The notes beneath the pieces were generated by a model. That model had not been told where the DNA came from and did not search any database. It was given only the letters and a program-made list of their open reading frames with translations. The position numbers and the translations under genes were made by a program. From positions 2,606 through 45,118 of the forward strand of contig JAHDCQ010000006.1 of NCBI GenBank assembly GCA_020629845.1: DNA of 42,513 nt, written 5' to 3'. Shown in pieces: positions 17,067 through 24,494 of this stretch. Numbering within the stretch: the first letter of the stretch is position 1; each line of letters opens with the position of its first letter. Origin of the DNA: Saprospiraceae bacterium (GTDB taxonomy: Bacteria > Bacteroidota > Bacteroidia > Chitinophagales > Saprospiraceae).

Positions 17067-17795
17067 GTGAAGTTTTTATTTAAATTCTACAACTACTTTA
17101 TCTCGCCTGATAAGCAATTGGTGCGTAAGCTTATCCCTATTATTGGTTTCTGTCCATCGAAGGTTAAGACATTTAAACTAGCCTTTGCTCATAAATCGAA
17201 TTCGTCGGATAAATCGGAAGGTATTCAAAACAATGAACGCTTGGAGTATCTTGGCGATGCCGTGCTAGGTACCATTGTAGCGGAGTATCTTTTCAAAAAA
17301 TATCCGAAAGCCGATGAGGGTTTCCTGACTAAAATGCGCTCTAAGATTGTGAAACGTACTTCGCTCAATCAGATAGGTGAAAAGATGGAACTCGATATTA
17401 TTCTGTCGGAGTATAACCATACGCGTATTAGCCGTTCGATGCTAGGAAATGCCGTAGAAGCATTGGTGGGTGCGGTCTATTTAGAGTTAGGTTATAATGG
17501 TACGAAACGCTATGTAATTCGAAAAGTCTTACGCAAATATGTAGACATTCACAGGCTAGAGCATGTAGATGATAACTACAAGAGCCAGCTTTTGGAATGG
17601 TGTCAGAAGAACGGGCAGAATGTTAATTATAAACTCTTAGCTCGCTATAAGTTCGAGAAGCGCGACCGCTTTAAAGTAGCCGTAATCATTGATAGCAAAA
17701 AAATTGCTACTGCTGACGACTACAATAAGAAAAGTGCCGAACAAACGGCATCAGAGAAAGCACTTCGGGAACTTGGAGTGCTTACGCCTGCTTAA
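17067..17795 (+). CDS. rnc: Ribonuclease III
   Basis: A 242-aa protein with an RNase III catalytic domain containing the signature NNERLEYLGDAVLG (metal-binding Glu and Asp) and a second acidic cluster in MLGNAVEALVGAVYLELG. A C-terminal double-stranded-RNA-binding domain runs from NYKSQLLEWCQ to SEKALRELG. It cleaves double-stranded RNA in rRNA maturation and mRNA decay. The start is uncertain: the frame opens with a GTG at 17046, but the GTG at 17067 (giving MKFLFKFYNYFISPDKQL) fits the usual short hydrophobic lead-in of Bacteroidota RNase III, so I prefer it. There is no ATG before the domain. It ends 3 bp from the stop of the convergent histidine kinase gene. Confidence 0.93.
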   Translation: MKFLFKFYNYFISPDKQLVRKLIPIIGFCPSKVKTFKLAFAHKSNSSDKSEGIQNNERLEYLGDAVLGTIVAEYLFKKYPKADEGFLTKMRSKIVKRTSLNQIGEKMELDIILSEYNHTRISRSMLGNAVEALVGAVYLELGYNGTKRYVIRKVLRKYVDIHRLEHVDDNYKSQLLEWCQKNGQNVNYKLLARYKFEKRDRFKVAVIIDSKKIATADDYNKKSAEQTASEKALRELGVLTPA

Positions 17796-17798
17796 TGA

Positions 17799-18887
17799 TT
17801 AGGAGGCTTTTTCGAGGGTAAAACCAAAAGTAGAGCCCAAGCCTTCGGTACTACGTACATTAATGGTCTGTTGGTGTCCTTCTAAAATATGCTTCACAAT
17901 AGATAGCCCTAAACCAGAACCACCTGCTGTTCTGGATCGGTGTTTATCTACGCGATAGAAGCGGTCGAACACATGATTGAGGTGGCGTTCAGGAATACCA
18001 ATGCCATTATCTGCTACCTCTATTAGTATATTTGGTCCCATTTCATAGAAGCCTACTTTGGTACGCCCACCTTCTTTGCCATACTTTATGGAATTATGCA
18101 CTAAATTTATTAATACTTGTCGAATTTTTTCTTCATCGGCTTGTACTTGGAAAGCCTTATCCGCGCCATCTTTGATACTCAACTCAATATGCTTTCGAGT
18201 GGCTTTCATTTCCATTTCATCAAATACCTGTTGGGTGAGTTTTTGTATATCGAAACGCTGAATGTACAGCAATTCTCCTGACTCTAATTTTGCAATAGAC
18301 TCCAAATCTTCAACTATAGTTTGAAGACGCTCTACATTTTTAGAAGCCTTATTGAGGAATGGAATAAAAACCCGATCATCCTCATAGCCTCCCTCCAGTA
18401 CTGAATCCAAATAACCCTGAATATTGAAAATTGGTGTTTTCAGCTCATGCGAAATATCCCCCACAAAACGACGACGGTACTCCGCCCACTCTTTGTAGCG
18501 CGCTACTTCTTGTTCCTTTTCCTCTGCCCATTCCTCCACTTGCTTTTCCACTTCTGCGATAATATTCATATCCACATCTACTACATCCTTCTTTTCTTGA
18601 GGCGAGAGCTTTTTTTGGTGAATGGTCTTATAAATAAGTTTTACTTTTCGGTAGATATATTTTTTGAGCAGCACTAAAAAAATAGTGTAGGCAGCCGTGA
18701 AAAAGATAAGGAGAAAAAAGCCCAGCCAATAGTACTTATAGTGCCAATCAGGAAGGAAAAGAATAACACTCAATAGCAACACCCCTCCTGCTATGCTTGT
18801 ACTCCAAAGAGAAGCATAAAAGGCAATTTGCCGAGGCGTGGGGTTTTTGATGGTCAATATTCTATTAAAACTCAAATTTATAGCCAA
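17799..18887 (-). CDS. PhoR-like sensor histidine kinase
   Basis: A 362-aa HisKA-type kinase. Two transmembrane helices near the N-terminus (about residues 25-80) enclose a very short periplasmic loop (LPDWHYKYYW). A charged coiled-coil linker follows, then the H-box FVGDISHELKTPIFN with His147. The HATPase domain shows N-box LVHNSIKYG and G boxes VADNGIGIPERH and GGSGLGLSIVKH. The tiny sensor loop and PhoR-like kinase core suggest regulation through partner membrane proteins, as in phosphate sensing, but the signal is not readable here. Its start overlaps the end of the response regulator gene by 23 bp, indicating one translationally coupled operon with the regulator first. Confidence 0.93.
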   Translation of the reverse strand: MAINLSFNRILTIKNPTPRQIAFYASLWSTSIAGGVLLLSVILFLPDWHYKYYWLGFFLLIFFTAAYTIFLVLLKKYIYRKVKLIYKTIHQKKLSPQEKKDVVDVDMNIIAEVEKQVEEWAEEKEQEVARYKEWAEYRRRFVGDISHELKTPIFNIQGYLDSVLEGGYEDDRVFIPFLNKASKNVERLQTIVEDLESIAKLESGELLYIQRFDIQKLTQQVFDEMEMKATRKHIELSIKDGADKAFQVQADEEKIRQVLINLVHNSIKYGKEGGRTKVGFYEMGPNILIEVADNGIGIPERHLNHVFDRFYRVDKHRSRTAGGSGLGLSIVKHILEGHQQTINVRSTEGLGSTFGFTLEKAS

Positions 18888-19545
18888 TTCCTTTTATGGT
18901 TTTAATGTATTCGTCACCAATTTTTTCGCGCAATTTTCGGATATGCACATCAATCGTACGATTGCCTACAATAACATCCGTACCCCACACTTTATTGAAA
19001 ATTTCTTCTCTCGAAAATACTTTACCTGGCTTGGATACCAAGAGATGGAGCAATTCAAACTCTTTCTTCGCCAATTCTATTTCTCTACCATCCTTCTGCA
19101 CAGATACGCGCTCTTTATTCACTACCAAATTGCCTGCTTCTATTACTTCTGTAGCCGCCTCACTAGCCCGTTCTAAACGTCGCAACAAGGCCTTAATACG
19201 GCTAAGAAACACACGCGGACGAATTGGTTTGGTAATATAGTCATCGCCACCTACATCTAAGGCTGCAATCTGCGAATAATCTTCGTTGCGAGCCGTAAGG
19301 AAGGTAATAATCGTATGCTTAAATACCTCCTTTGCTCGAAGGGTTCGGCATACTTCTACTCCGTCCATTTTGGGCATCATAATATCCAAAATAATTAATT
19401 GTGGAAGATGCCTTTCGGCTAAGCCAACTCCTTCTTCCCCATCAGTAGCCGTATAGACCTCATAATCTTCTTTCTCAAGATTGTAGCGCAAGATTTCTAA
19501 AATATCTGGCTCATCGTCAACAATGAGAATCTTTATTTTACTCAT
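18865..19545 (-). CDS. OmpR/PhoB-family response regulator
   Basis: A 226-aa protein. The receiver domain has acidic pair Asp10-Asp11 and phospho-acceptor Asp54 (LIILDIMMPKMDG). A winged-helix output domain follows, with the recognition region VWGTDVIVGNRTIDVHIRKLREKIG and C-terminal hairpin YIKTIKGIGYKFEF. It is the partner of the kinase at 17799-18887, which it precedes and overlaps in the operon. Family members bind tandem DNA half-sites; PhoB-like function is possible but not shown. A TATATTTG -7 element lies 21 bp upstream of the ATG, implying a very short leader. A long palindrome (19587-19665) covers the region just upstream of that element. Confidence 0.95.
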   Translation of the reverse strand: MSKIKILIVDDEPDILEILRYNLEKEDYEVYTATDGEEGVGLAERHLPQLIILDIMMPKMDGVEVCRTLRAKEVFKHTIITFLTARNEDYSQIAALDVGGDDYITKPIRPRVFLSRIKALLRRLERASEAATEVIEAGNLVVNKERVSVQKDGREIELAKKEFELLHLLVSKPGKVFSREEIFNKVWGTDVIVGNRTIDVHIRKLREKIGDEYIKTIKGIGYKFEF

Positions 19546-19565
19546 CTAGTAAATTTGATTTGCAG

Positions 19566-19573
19566 CAAATATA
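19566..19573 (-). promoter_or_regulatory. -7 promoter element of the regulator-kinase operon
   Basis: TATATTTG on the minus strand matches TAnnTTTG. The nearest upstream TTG (19587-19589) is only 13 bp away and lies in the palindrome arm, so the -33 box is doubtful. Confidence 0.45.
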
Positions 19574-19586
19574 AAGGCTAAATAGT

Positions 19587-19665
19587 CAATGAGTGCATGG
19601 AAAAATGGTGAATGAGTGAATAATTCTAAATTTCATTCATTCACTCATTCACCATTCACTCATTG
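19587..19665. repeat. Long palindrome in a divergent intergenic region
   Basis: The arms are AATGGTGAATGAGTGAAT and its complement plus outer CAATGAGTG / CACTCATTG, with a 9-nt unpaired insert in the left arm. Unlike most palindromes in this window it lies between divergent promoters, so it is not a terminator. It could be an operator or a cruciform-forming insertion. Confidence 0.6.
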
Positions 19666-19796
19666 AGTTACTATAAAGGATTCAAACACCCTCTATATAA
19701 ACTAATTGTTAAGCCTGTATAAAGTTTTCGTCGAATAATATTTAGCGGGTGTCTGATTTTTGCATTTTGTGGGTTTACTTGTTCATTTAGTTAGTG

Positions 19797-19804
19797 TACT
19801 TTTG
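19797..19804 (+). promoter_or_regulatory. -7 promoter element upstream of the coiled-coil membrane protein
   Basis: TACTTTTG matches TAnnTTTG and lies 31 bp upstream of the ATG at 19836. A TTG at 19779-19781 is 15 bp further up, slightly short for the usual -33 spacing. Confidence 0.5.
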
Positions 19805-19835
19805 TGCAAAAAAAATAGTTTAAAAATTAAAAACG

Positions 19836-20303
19836 ATGATTCGATCACTTATTAGATTAGTACTTTTAGTAGTAATCGGTGTAGTAGCTTACAATTTCTT
19901 TTTTGGCACAACAACTGAAAAAGACGGTGCAAAACAAGTAGTAAAAGAGTTTAAGGATGTAGGGGTAGCGGTGAAAGATTTGCTAAAATCAGAAAAAACA
20001 AAGTTTGAAGGTGGCAAATACGATGAGGTATTGGATAATATTGGGGGCGTATTCAGCAACCTAAAAAGCAAAGCGAAAGATATTGATGAAAAATATATAG
20101 ACCGCATTGCTGATTTAGATAAGAAGCGGGAAGAGCTAGAGGAACGACTTCAGTCAGCAGAAGTGGACGCGTCCAATGCAGGCAGTAGCGTACAGGTAAA
20201 TAATAATGCAGAGCAGAAAAAACTCAAACTCGATTTGAGACGCTTGATGGATGATACCCAAACCCTCATCAACGAAATGGAACAAGACGGGCAGGGGAAT
20301 TAA
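19836..20303 (+). CDS. Small inner-membrane coiled-coil protein, unknown
   Basis: A 155-aa protein. One N-terminal membrane helix (LIRLVLLVVIGVVAYNFFFG) is followed by a lysine- and glutamate-rich helical region, with a probable coiled coil around DRIADLDKKREELEERLQSAE, and a C-terminal helix LRRLMDDTQTLINEMEQ. The helix may be a signal anchor, leaving the coiled coil in the periplasm; residues after it are mostly charged. No conserved family is recognised. It has its own promoter and is divergent from the regulator-kinase operon. A palindrome follows its stop codon by about 10 bp. It could be a stress-linked or envelope-scaffold protein, but nothing in the sequence settles that. Confidence 0.75.
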   Translation: MIRSLIRLVLLVVIGVVAYNFFFGTTTEKDGAKQVVKEFKDVGVAVKDLLKSEKTKFEGGKYDEVLDNIGGVFSNLKSKAKDIDEKYIDRIADLDKKREELEERLQSAEVDASNAGSSVQVNNNAEQKKLKLDLRRLMDDTQTLINEMEQDGQGN

Positions 20304-20312
20304 ATGCTGATT

Positions 20313-20385
20313 GTCATATTGCTATACTGTTTTATCGCTTTATTGCTAAGGAATAAGGAACAATAAAGCAGTATGGCAATACGAC
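20313..20385. terminator. Palindrome after the coiled-coil gene, possible terminator
   Basis: Left arm GTCATATTGCTATACTG...GCTTTATTG pairs with CAATAAAGCAGTATGGCAAT...GAC, with seven extra bases in the left arm and a short loop. It follows the stop codon by 9 bp but lacks a T-tract, so it may be another palindromic repeat rather than an intrinsic terminator. Confidence 0.45.
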
Positions 20386-20453
20386 CATACCAACTTTTTT
20401 GTCCAAAAAAACGCTTAGTCTAAACCCAGCTTTCCTATTGCTGTTTCCCTCCC

Positions 20454-21908
20454 ATGAGAATTGGTATTATTGGAGCAGGCATTGCAGGTATTGCCTCGGC
20501 AATACGCATGGCTAGTAAGGGACATCAGGTGCAAGTGTTTGAAGCAAATGCTTATCCAGGGGGCAAGCTTTCGGAAGTTAGACTAGCTAACTATCGCTTC
20601 GATGCAGGACCGTCGCTTTTCACGATGCCGATGTATGTGGAAGAGCTTTTCCAGATTGCAGGTGTATCTATAAAAGGACGATTCGAGTATGAACGCTTGC
20701 CTATAGTCTGCAATTATTTTTGGGAAGATAGTACCCGTTTACATGCTTTTGCGGATAAAAACGATTTTGCAAAAGAGGTAGCAACTAAACTAGGCGTAGC
20801 CCCCGAAAAAGTACGCCAAAGCCTCGCCGATAGCCAACGAAAATATGAGGTAACAGGCAAAATTTTCTTAGAAAAATCGCTGCATAAAATCAGCACTTGG
20901 ACAAACCTCAAGGTGCTGAACGCTATGCTCAAAATTCCAAGCCTCGATCTTTTTACCAGTATGAATACGGTAAATGAACGCCACTTAGCGCACCCCAAAC
21001 TCGTGCAGCTCTTCAATCGTTATGCCACTTACAATGGCTCGAATCCCTATAAAGCACCAGGACTTTTGAGTATCATTCCGCATTTTGAATATGAGATTGG
21101 CGCGTTTTTTCCGAAAGGCGGCATGCACAGCATCACACAGAGTTTATACGAACTAGCTAAGGAGAAAGGGGTCGTATTTCATTTTAATACCAAAATAAAA
21201 GCCATCAAAACACAGAACGGCAAAGCAGAAGCCTTACAAACCGAAACAGATGACATCGCCTTCGACCGCATCATCTGCAATATGGATGTTTTTCACGCCT
21301 ACAAGCAGTTGTTGCCAAATGAAAAGCATCCTACACGTATTCTAAAACAACCGAAATCTACCTCTGCGCTAATTTTTTATTGGGGTATTCAGCGACAGTT
21401 TCCTGAATTGGATGTGCATAATATCTTTTTTAGCGATGATTATAAGGCTGAATTTGAACAGCTAGAAGCAGGCCGTATATTCGATGACCCGACGGTGTAT
21501 ATCAATATCACGAGTAAACTAAACCCTAGCGACGCGCCCGTAGCTTGCGAAAATTGGTTTACGATGATAAATGTGCCGTACAATGCAGGCCAAGATTGGG
21601 ATACCCTCATCGCACAAACCCGTGAGCATATACTTGCTAAACTAAGCCGTATTTTACAAACCGATATTTCTAAACTTATTGCTTGCGAAGCCATTCTCGA
21701 TCCGCGTACTATCGAAAGCCGTACGCAATCGCATTTAGGTTCGCTTTACGGCACAAGTTCCAACAACCGCATGGCTGCTTTTATGCGGCATCCCAACTTT
21801 TCGAGTCGTATTCAGCACCTCTACTTTTGTGGTGGGAGTGTGCATCCTGGAGGCGGTATTCCGCTTTGTTTGCTTTCGGCAAAGATTGTGAGTGAGGTGA
21901 TGGATTAA
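20454..21908 (+). CDS. crtD: CrtI/CrtD-family carotenoid desaturase
   Basis: A 484-aa FAD-dependent enzyme with the dinucleotide-binding motif IGIIGAGIAGIASAIRMASKG at the N-terminus, then FEANAYPGGKL and FDAGPSLFTMP. Near the C-terminus is the phytoene-desaturase-type flavin-binding stretch LYFCGGSVHPGGGIPLCLLSAKIV. Within the family, the GGKL and DAGPSLFTMP words are those I associate with Bacteroidota CrtD (1-hydroxycarotenoid 3,4-desaturase) rather than CrtI, but I cannot verify this without alignment. It would act at the membrane on acyclic carotenoids, giving the yellow-to-red pigments common in this group. No other crt gene is in the window, so it stands alone here. Confidence 0.82.
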   Translation: MRIGIIGAGIAGIASAIRMASKGHQVQVFEANAYPGGKLSEVRLANYRFDAGPSLFTMPMYVEELFQIAGVSIKGRFEYERLPIVCNYFWEDSTRLHAFADKNDFAKEVATKLGVAPEKVRQSLADSQRKYEVTGKIFLEKSLHKISTWTNLKVLNAMLKIPSLDLFTSMNTVNERHLAHPKLVQLFNRYATYNGSNPYKAPGLLSIIPHFEYEIGAFFPKGGMHSITQSLYELAKEKGVVFHFNTKIKAIKTQNGKAEALQTETDDIAFDRIICNMDVFHAYKQLLPNEKHPTRILKQPKSTSALIFYWGIQRQFPELDVHNIFFSDDYKAEFEQLEAGRIFDDPTVYINITSKLNPSDAPVACENWFTMINVPYNAGQDWDTLIAQTREHILAKLSRILQTDISKLIACEAILDPRTIESRTQSHLGSLYGTSSNNRMAAFMRHPNFSSRIQHLYFCGGSVHPGGGIPLCLLSAKIVSEVMD

Positions 21909-21935
21909 ATGGAGATATTATGTAAAAATGCAATG

Positions 21936-21972
21936 TACCTAATACATAATACTTTGTACCTAATACCTAAAT
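21936..21972. repeat. TACCTAATAC-family repeat, single arm
   Basis: A 37-bp unit starting TACCTAATACATAATACTTT. It is nearly identical to the right arm at 30662-30699 (about two differences) and related to 7078-7149 and 38627-38757. Here only one arm is present. It lies between crtD and yicC. Confidence 0.6.
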
Positions 21973-22025
21973 AGTTACAAAATATCGCCTAAAAAGATGT
22001 TTCTTTGTAGCCACAAATAGAAAAT

Positions 22026-22901
22026 ATGCTATTATCAATGACTGGCTATGGAAGAGCCACTCACCATTATAACGACAAAACAATTAAGGTAGAATTGCGG
22101 GCATTGAATGGAAAGTTTAGTGATTTGCGTTTCAAAATCCCACAGAACTATCGAGAGAAAGAGCCGCTGATTCGACGCTTAGTGATGGACAGAGTGCATC
22201 GTGGAAAGGTAGATTTGCTACTGGAAATCTCTTCGGAACAGGGCGCAGAGGGTTTTGGTTTGAATAAGGGTTTATTTAAAGCCTATTATCACGAACTGAA
22301 TACCTTAGCCGATGAATTATCTATCCCTAAAACAGATATGCTCTCTGCCATTTTACGTATCCCGAACGTAGTAGGTGCAGCCGAAGGTACTATAGAAGAG
22401 GAAGAATGGGCGGCGGTGCAACAAGCAATTAATACGGCTTTGGATACCTTCGTAGACTTCCGCAAAACAGAAGGCGACGCACTAGCGGCAGATTTGCGCT
22501 TACGCATCGAAACAATACAAGCCACCCTAGAGCAAGTAAATCCGTTTGATAAAGACCGTCAGGAACGTCTGCGCCAACGCCTGCGCCAACGCTTCGAGGA
22601 ATACAAAAGCAACGAAACTGTAGATGAAAATCGCTTCGAGCAAGAATTGATTTACTATTTTGAAAAACTCGACCTCAATGAAGAAAAAGTACGCTTGGCA
22701 CAGCATTGTAAGCACTTTCTAGAGGTACTAAGTAAATCGAAAGAAATTAAAGGGAAGAAACTAAATTTTATCAGTCAAGAAATTGGGCGCGAAATCAATA
22801 CGATGGGTGCAAAGGCTCACTCTGCGGATATTCAACGCCTTGTAGTGGCTATGAAAGATGAATTAGAGAAAATAAAAGAGCAATCAGCGAATATTGTATA
22901 A
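22026..22901 (+). CDS. YicC family endoribonuclease
   Basis: A 291-aa protein of the YicC/YloC family: the hallmark N-terminus MLLSMTGYGRA, ELRALNGKFSDLRFKIP, and the C-terminal signature INTMGAKAHSADIQRLVVAMKDELEKIKEQ. YicC homologues are endoribonucleases. The E. coli protein promotes turnover of the small RNA RyhB, and the family often sits next to gmk. Here gmk is not adjacent. The protein is cytoplasmic and highly charged and helical in its middle part, and the length is normal. It ends in a perfect 20-bp hairpin shared with the convergent gene at 22986-24125. The ATG at 22026 is the family-typical start. Confidence 0.93.
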   Translation: MLLSMTGYGRATHHYNDKTIKVELRALNGKFSDLRFKIPQNYREKEPLIRRLVMDRVHRGKVDLLLEISSEQGAEGFGLNKGLFKAYYHELNTLADELSIPKTDMLSAILRIPNVVGAAEGTIEEEEWAAVQQAINTALDTFVDFRKTEGDALAADLRLRIETIQATLEQVNPFDKDRQERLRQRLRQRFEEYKSNETVDENRFEQELIYYFEKLDLNEEKVRLAQHCKHFLEVLSKSKEIKGKKLNFISQEIGREINTMGAKAHSADIQRLVVAMKDELEKIKEQSANIV

Positions 22902-22921
22902 CTGATAATTGAATATTCGAG

Positions 22922-22975
22922 GATTTGTGCATTTGATAATTCGATTAGGTCTTCAAATTATCAAATGCACAAATC
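22922..22975. terminator. Perfect 20-bp hairpin between convergent genes
   Basis: Arms 22922-22941 and 22956-22975 (GATTTGTGCATTTGATAATT and complement) are perfect around a 14-nt loop. The placement between two convergent stop codons suits a bidirectional terminator, though neither side has a long T-tract. Confidence 0.6.
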
Positions 22976-22985
22976 AACAAAACAA

Positions 22986-24125
22986 TCATCTATCCGCCAC
23001 TTGGAATAGCTCCAATTGAATATTTTTCAAATAGGCTCTTAGCAATTTTTCCTTTTTCAAAAATTCCTCTGAAGTAGGGTCGAGCAGGCTCATGCGTTGC
23101 TGCAAATCCACCGCTTTCTTGTGGTAATTGTAGTCATTATACAGCCGCATTGCCGTATCTAGTACATCTACCACTTGTTCTTCGCGCTGCTGCCCATAGA
23201 ATTTTTCTAGTAAGGCCGCCGATGCCAAACGCGGTGCAAAGTCCTCCAATTCAGGGCGGGTGCGTCCGTCAATACTGACTATAATATAAGGCGCATTGCC
23301 TTCGTAGCGACGGCCCGTAGCTTTATCCACTAAGGCTGGGCGTTTATTCCCATTTCCATCCGTCACCAAGCCCGGAGAATAACCTAATAGTTTCTGCGTA
23401 TCGCGCTCATTACATATCACCAATTGCTTCGCCCGTGAGATAGGTACATCAGGCGTATCAAATCGGAATGGAATAGTGCCTTTTAGGAAAGGAGCAGATT
23501 CTAGCAAAGCACTCCCTAAGTCCGCCGCCATTCGTACGATCATGGAGCCAGCCATTAAATACATGCCTTGCGGAGCAAATACAGGTAAGCTACTTGCTGT
23601 AGAAAAAAGCCGCGCGACCATATTAAAAGTCTCTTCCTTGAAGCTATCCGAAATCAACTCGAACGAGCAAAAGGTAGAGCTAATATCCACAGCAGGCGTA
23701 TAGTATGCAATGGGTGAACCTTGCGTGAATGCACCTGGCTGCAAATATTGGTTATCCCCTATTTTTTCCTCCATCTGGTTGATGGCACGTGGAGCTTCGC
23801 CATGCGTTTGTACGCCTTTCACACCTGACACCACCAACAAATCCTTACGTCCACCAAAGAAGGTCTGCGGTGCATCGCCTGTATAGACACACAGAATTTC
23901 TACACTTAGTGGCTCGCCGATGCCTATCGGGGTAAAGGAAGGCAAGCCCAAACTGCGATTATCAAAAAGCTGAGGCAAATGCACCGTTCCACTACGAAAT
24001 TCTATCTTTGCATTATCATTAAATGCCGCGACTTTCATAAAATCATTGAAATCGCCTAAGTGTGCCTTTTCTGCCACTTCCGCTTCTGTCACTAGTGTGT
24101 TTCCGAAATTATAAAGTAATGCCAT
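22986..24125 (-). CDS. Unrecognised 379-aa protein
   Basis: I do not recognise a family. The N-terminal half (residues 1 to about 180) looks beta-rich, with Gly/Pro-bounded strands (KIEFRSGTVHLP, EPLSVEILCVYTG, KDLLVVSGVKGV). The middle has a hydrophobic small-residue helix (AAADLGSALLESAPFL region) and a beta stretch NAPYIIVSIDGRTRPELEDFAP. The C-terminus is clearly helical and charged (MRLYNDYNYHKKAVDLQQRM ... KEKLLRAYLKN). There is no signal peptide, no true membrane helix and no catalytic motif I can name. Cysteines are few. It is flanked by a hairpin at its 3' end and a large nested inverted-repeat element upstream, and is a single-gene unit. An all-beta C2-like N-terminal domain is a possible reading. 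Confidence 0.75.
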   Translation of the reverse strand: MALLYNFGNTLVTEAEVAEKAHLGDFNDFMKVAAFNDNAKIEFRSGTVHLPQLFDNRSLGLPSFTPIGIGEPLSVEILCVYTGDAPQTFFGGRKDLLVVSGVKGVQTHGEAPRAINQMEEKIGDNQYLQPGAFTQGSPIAYYTPAVDISSTFCSFELISDSFKEETFNMVARLFSTASSLPVFAPQGMYLMAGSMIVRMAADLGSALLESAPFLKGTIPFRFDTPDVPISRAKQLVICNERDTQKLLGYSPGLVTDGNGNKRPALVDKATGRRYEGNAPYIIVSIDGRTRPELEDFAPRLASAALLEKFYGQQREEQVVDVLDTAMRLYNDYNYHKKAVDLQQRMSLLDPTSEEFLKKEKLLRAYLKNIQLELFQVADR

Positions 24126-24150
24126 TGTAGGATATTAATTTAATTTCTAA

Positions 24151-24475
24151 AGTAACTATTTAGAAGAGAGAGCAGAGATGAGAGAGCAAGTACAAGTTCA
24201 AACGCAAGTTCAATTTTATAAAGTTGTACTTGCTCTTAAATTTTTGGTCTCTGTAAATTTCTAGCTGTTAAATAAATGCACCAAGCTGGATTGATAAGCG
24301 CGGAGCGATTGTTAAGCCCAAATCAAACAAATCGGCTTAACAATCGCTCCTCCGTCGCGCTTATCAATCCCGAATCAGCGGCTTTTTTACAGAGGGAATT
24401 TTTGCCAACTTTGTGCGAGATTTGAGAACTAAGTCTCTTGTCTCTCATCTCTGCTCTCTCTTCTAAATAGCTACT
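24151..24475. repeat. 325-bp nested inverted-repeat element
   Basis: The outer arms 24151-24185 and 24441-24475 are 35-bp inverted copies with one mismatch. Nested inside are GAGCAAGTACAA / TTGTACTTGCTC in the left third and a long pair GATTGATAAGCGCG...TTAAGCC / GGCTTAACAATCG...CTTATCAATC in the centre. TCTAA flanks both ends, a possible 5-bp target duplication. No protein is encoded. It fills nearly all of the divergent gap between the unrecognised gene and the FG-GAP gene. Confidence 0.6.
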
Positions 24476-24494
24476 TCTAAACAAATAAACAATT

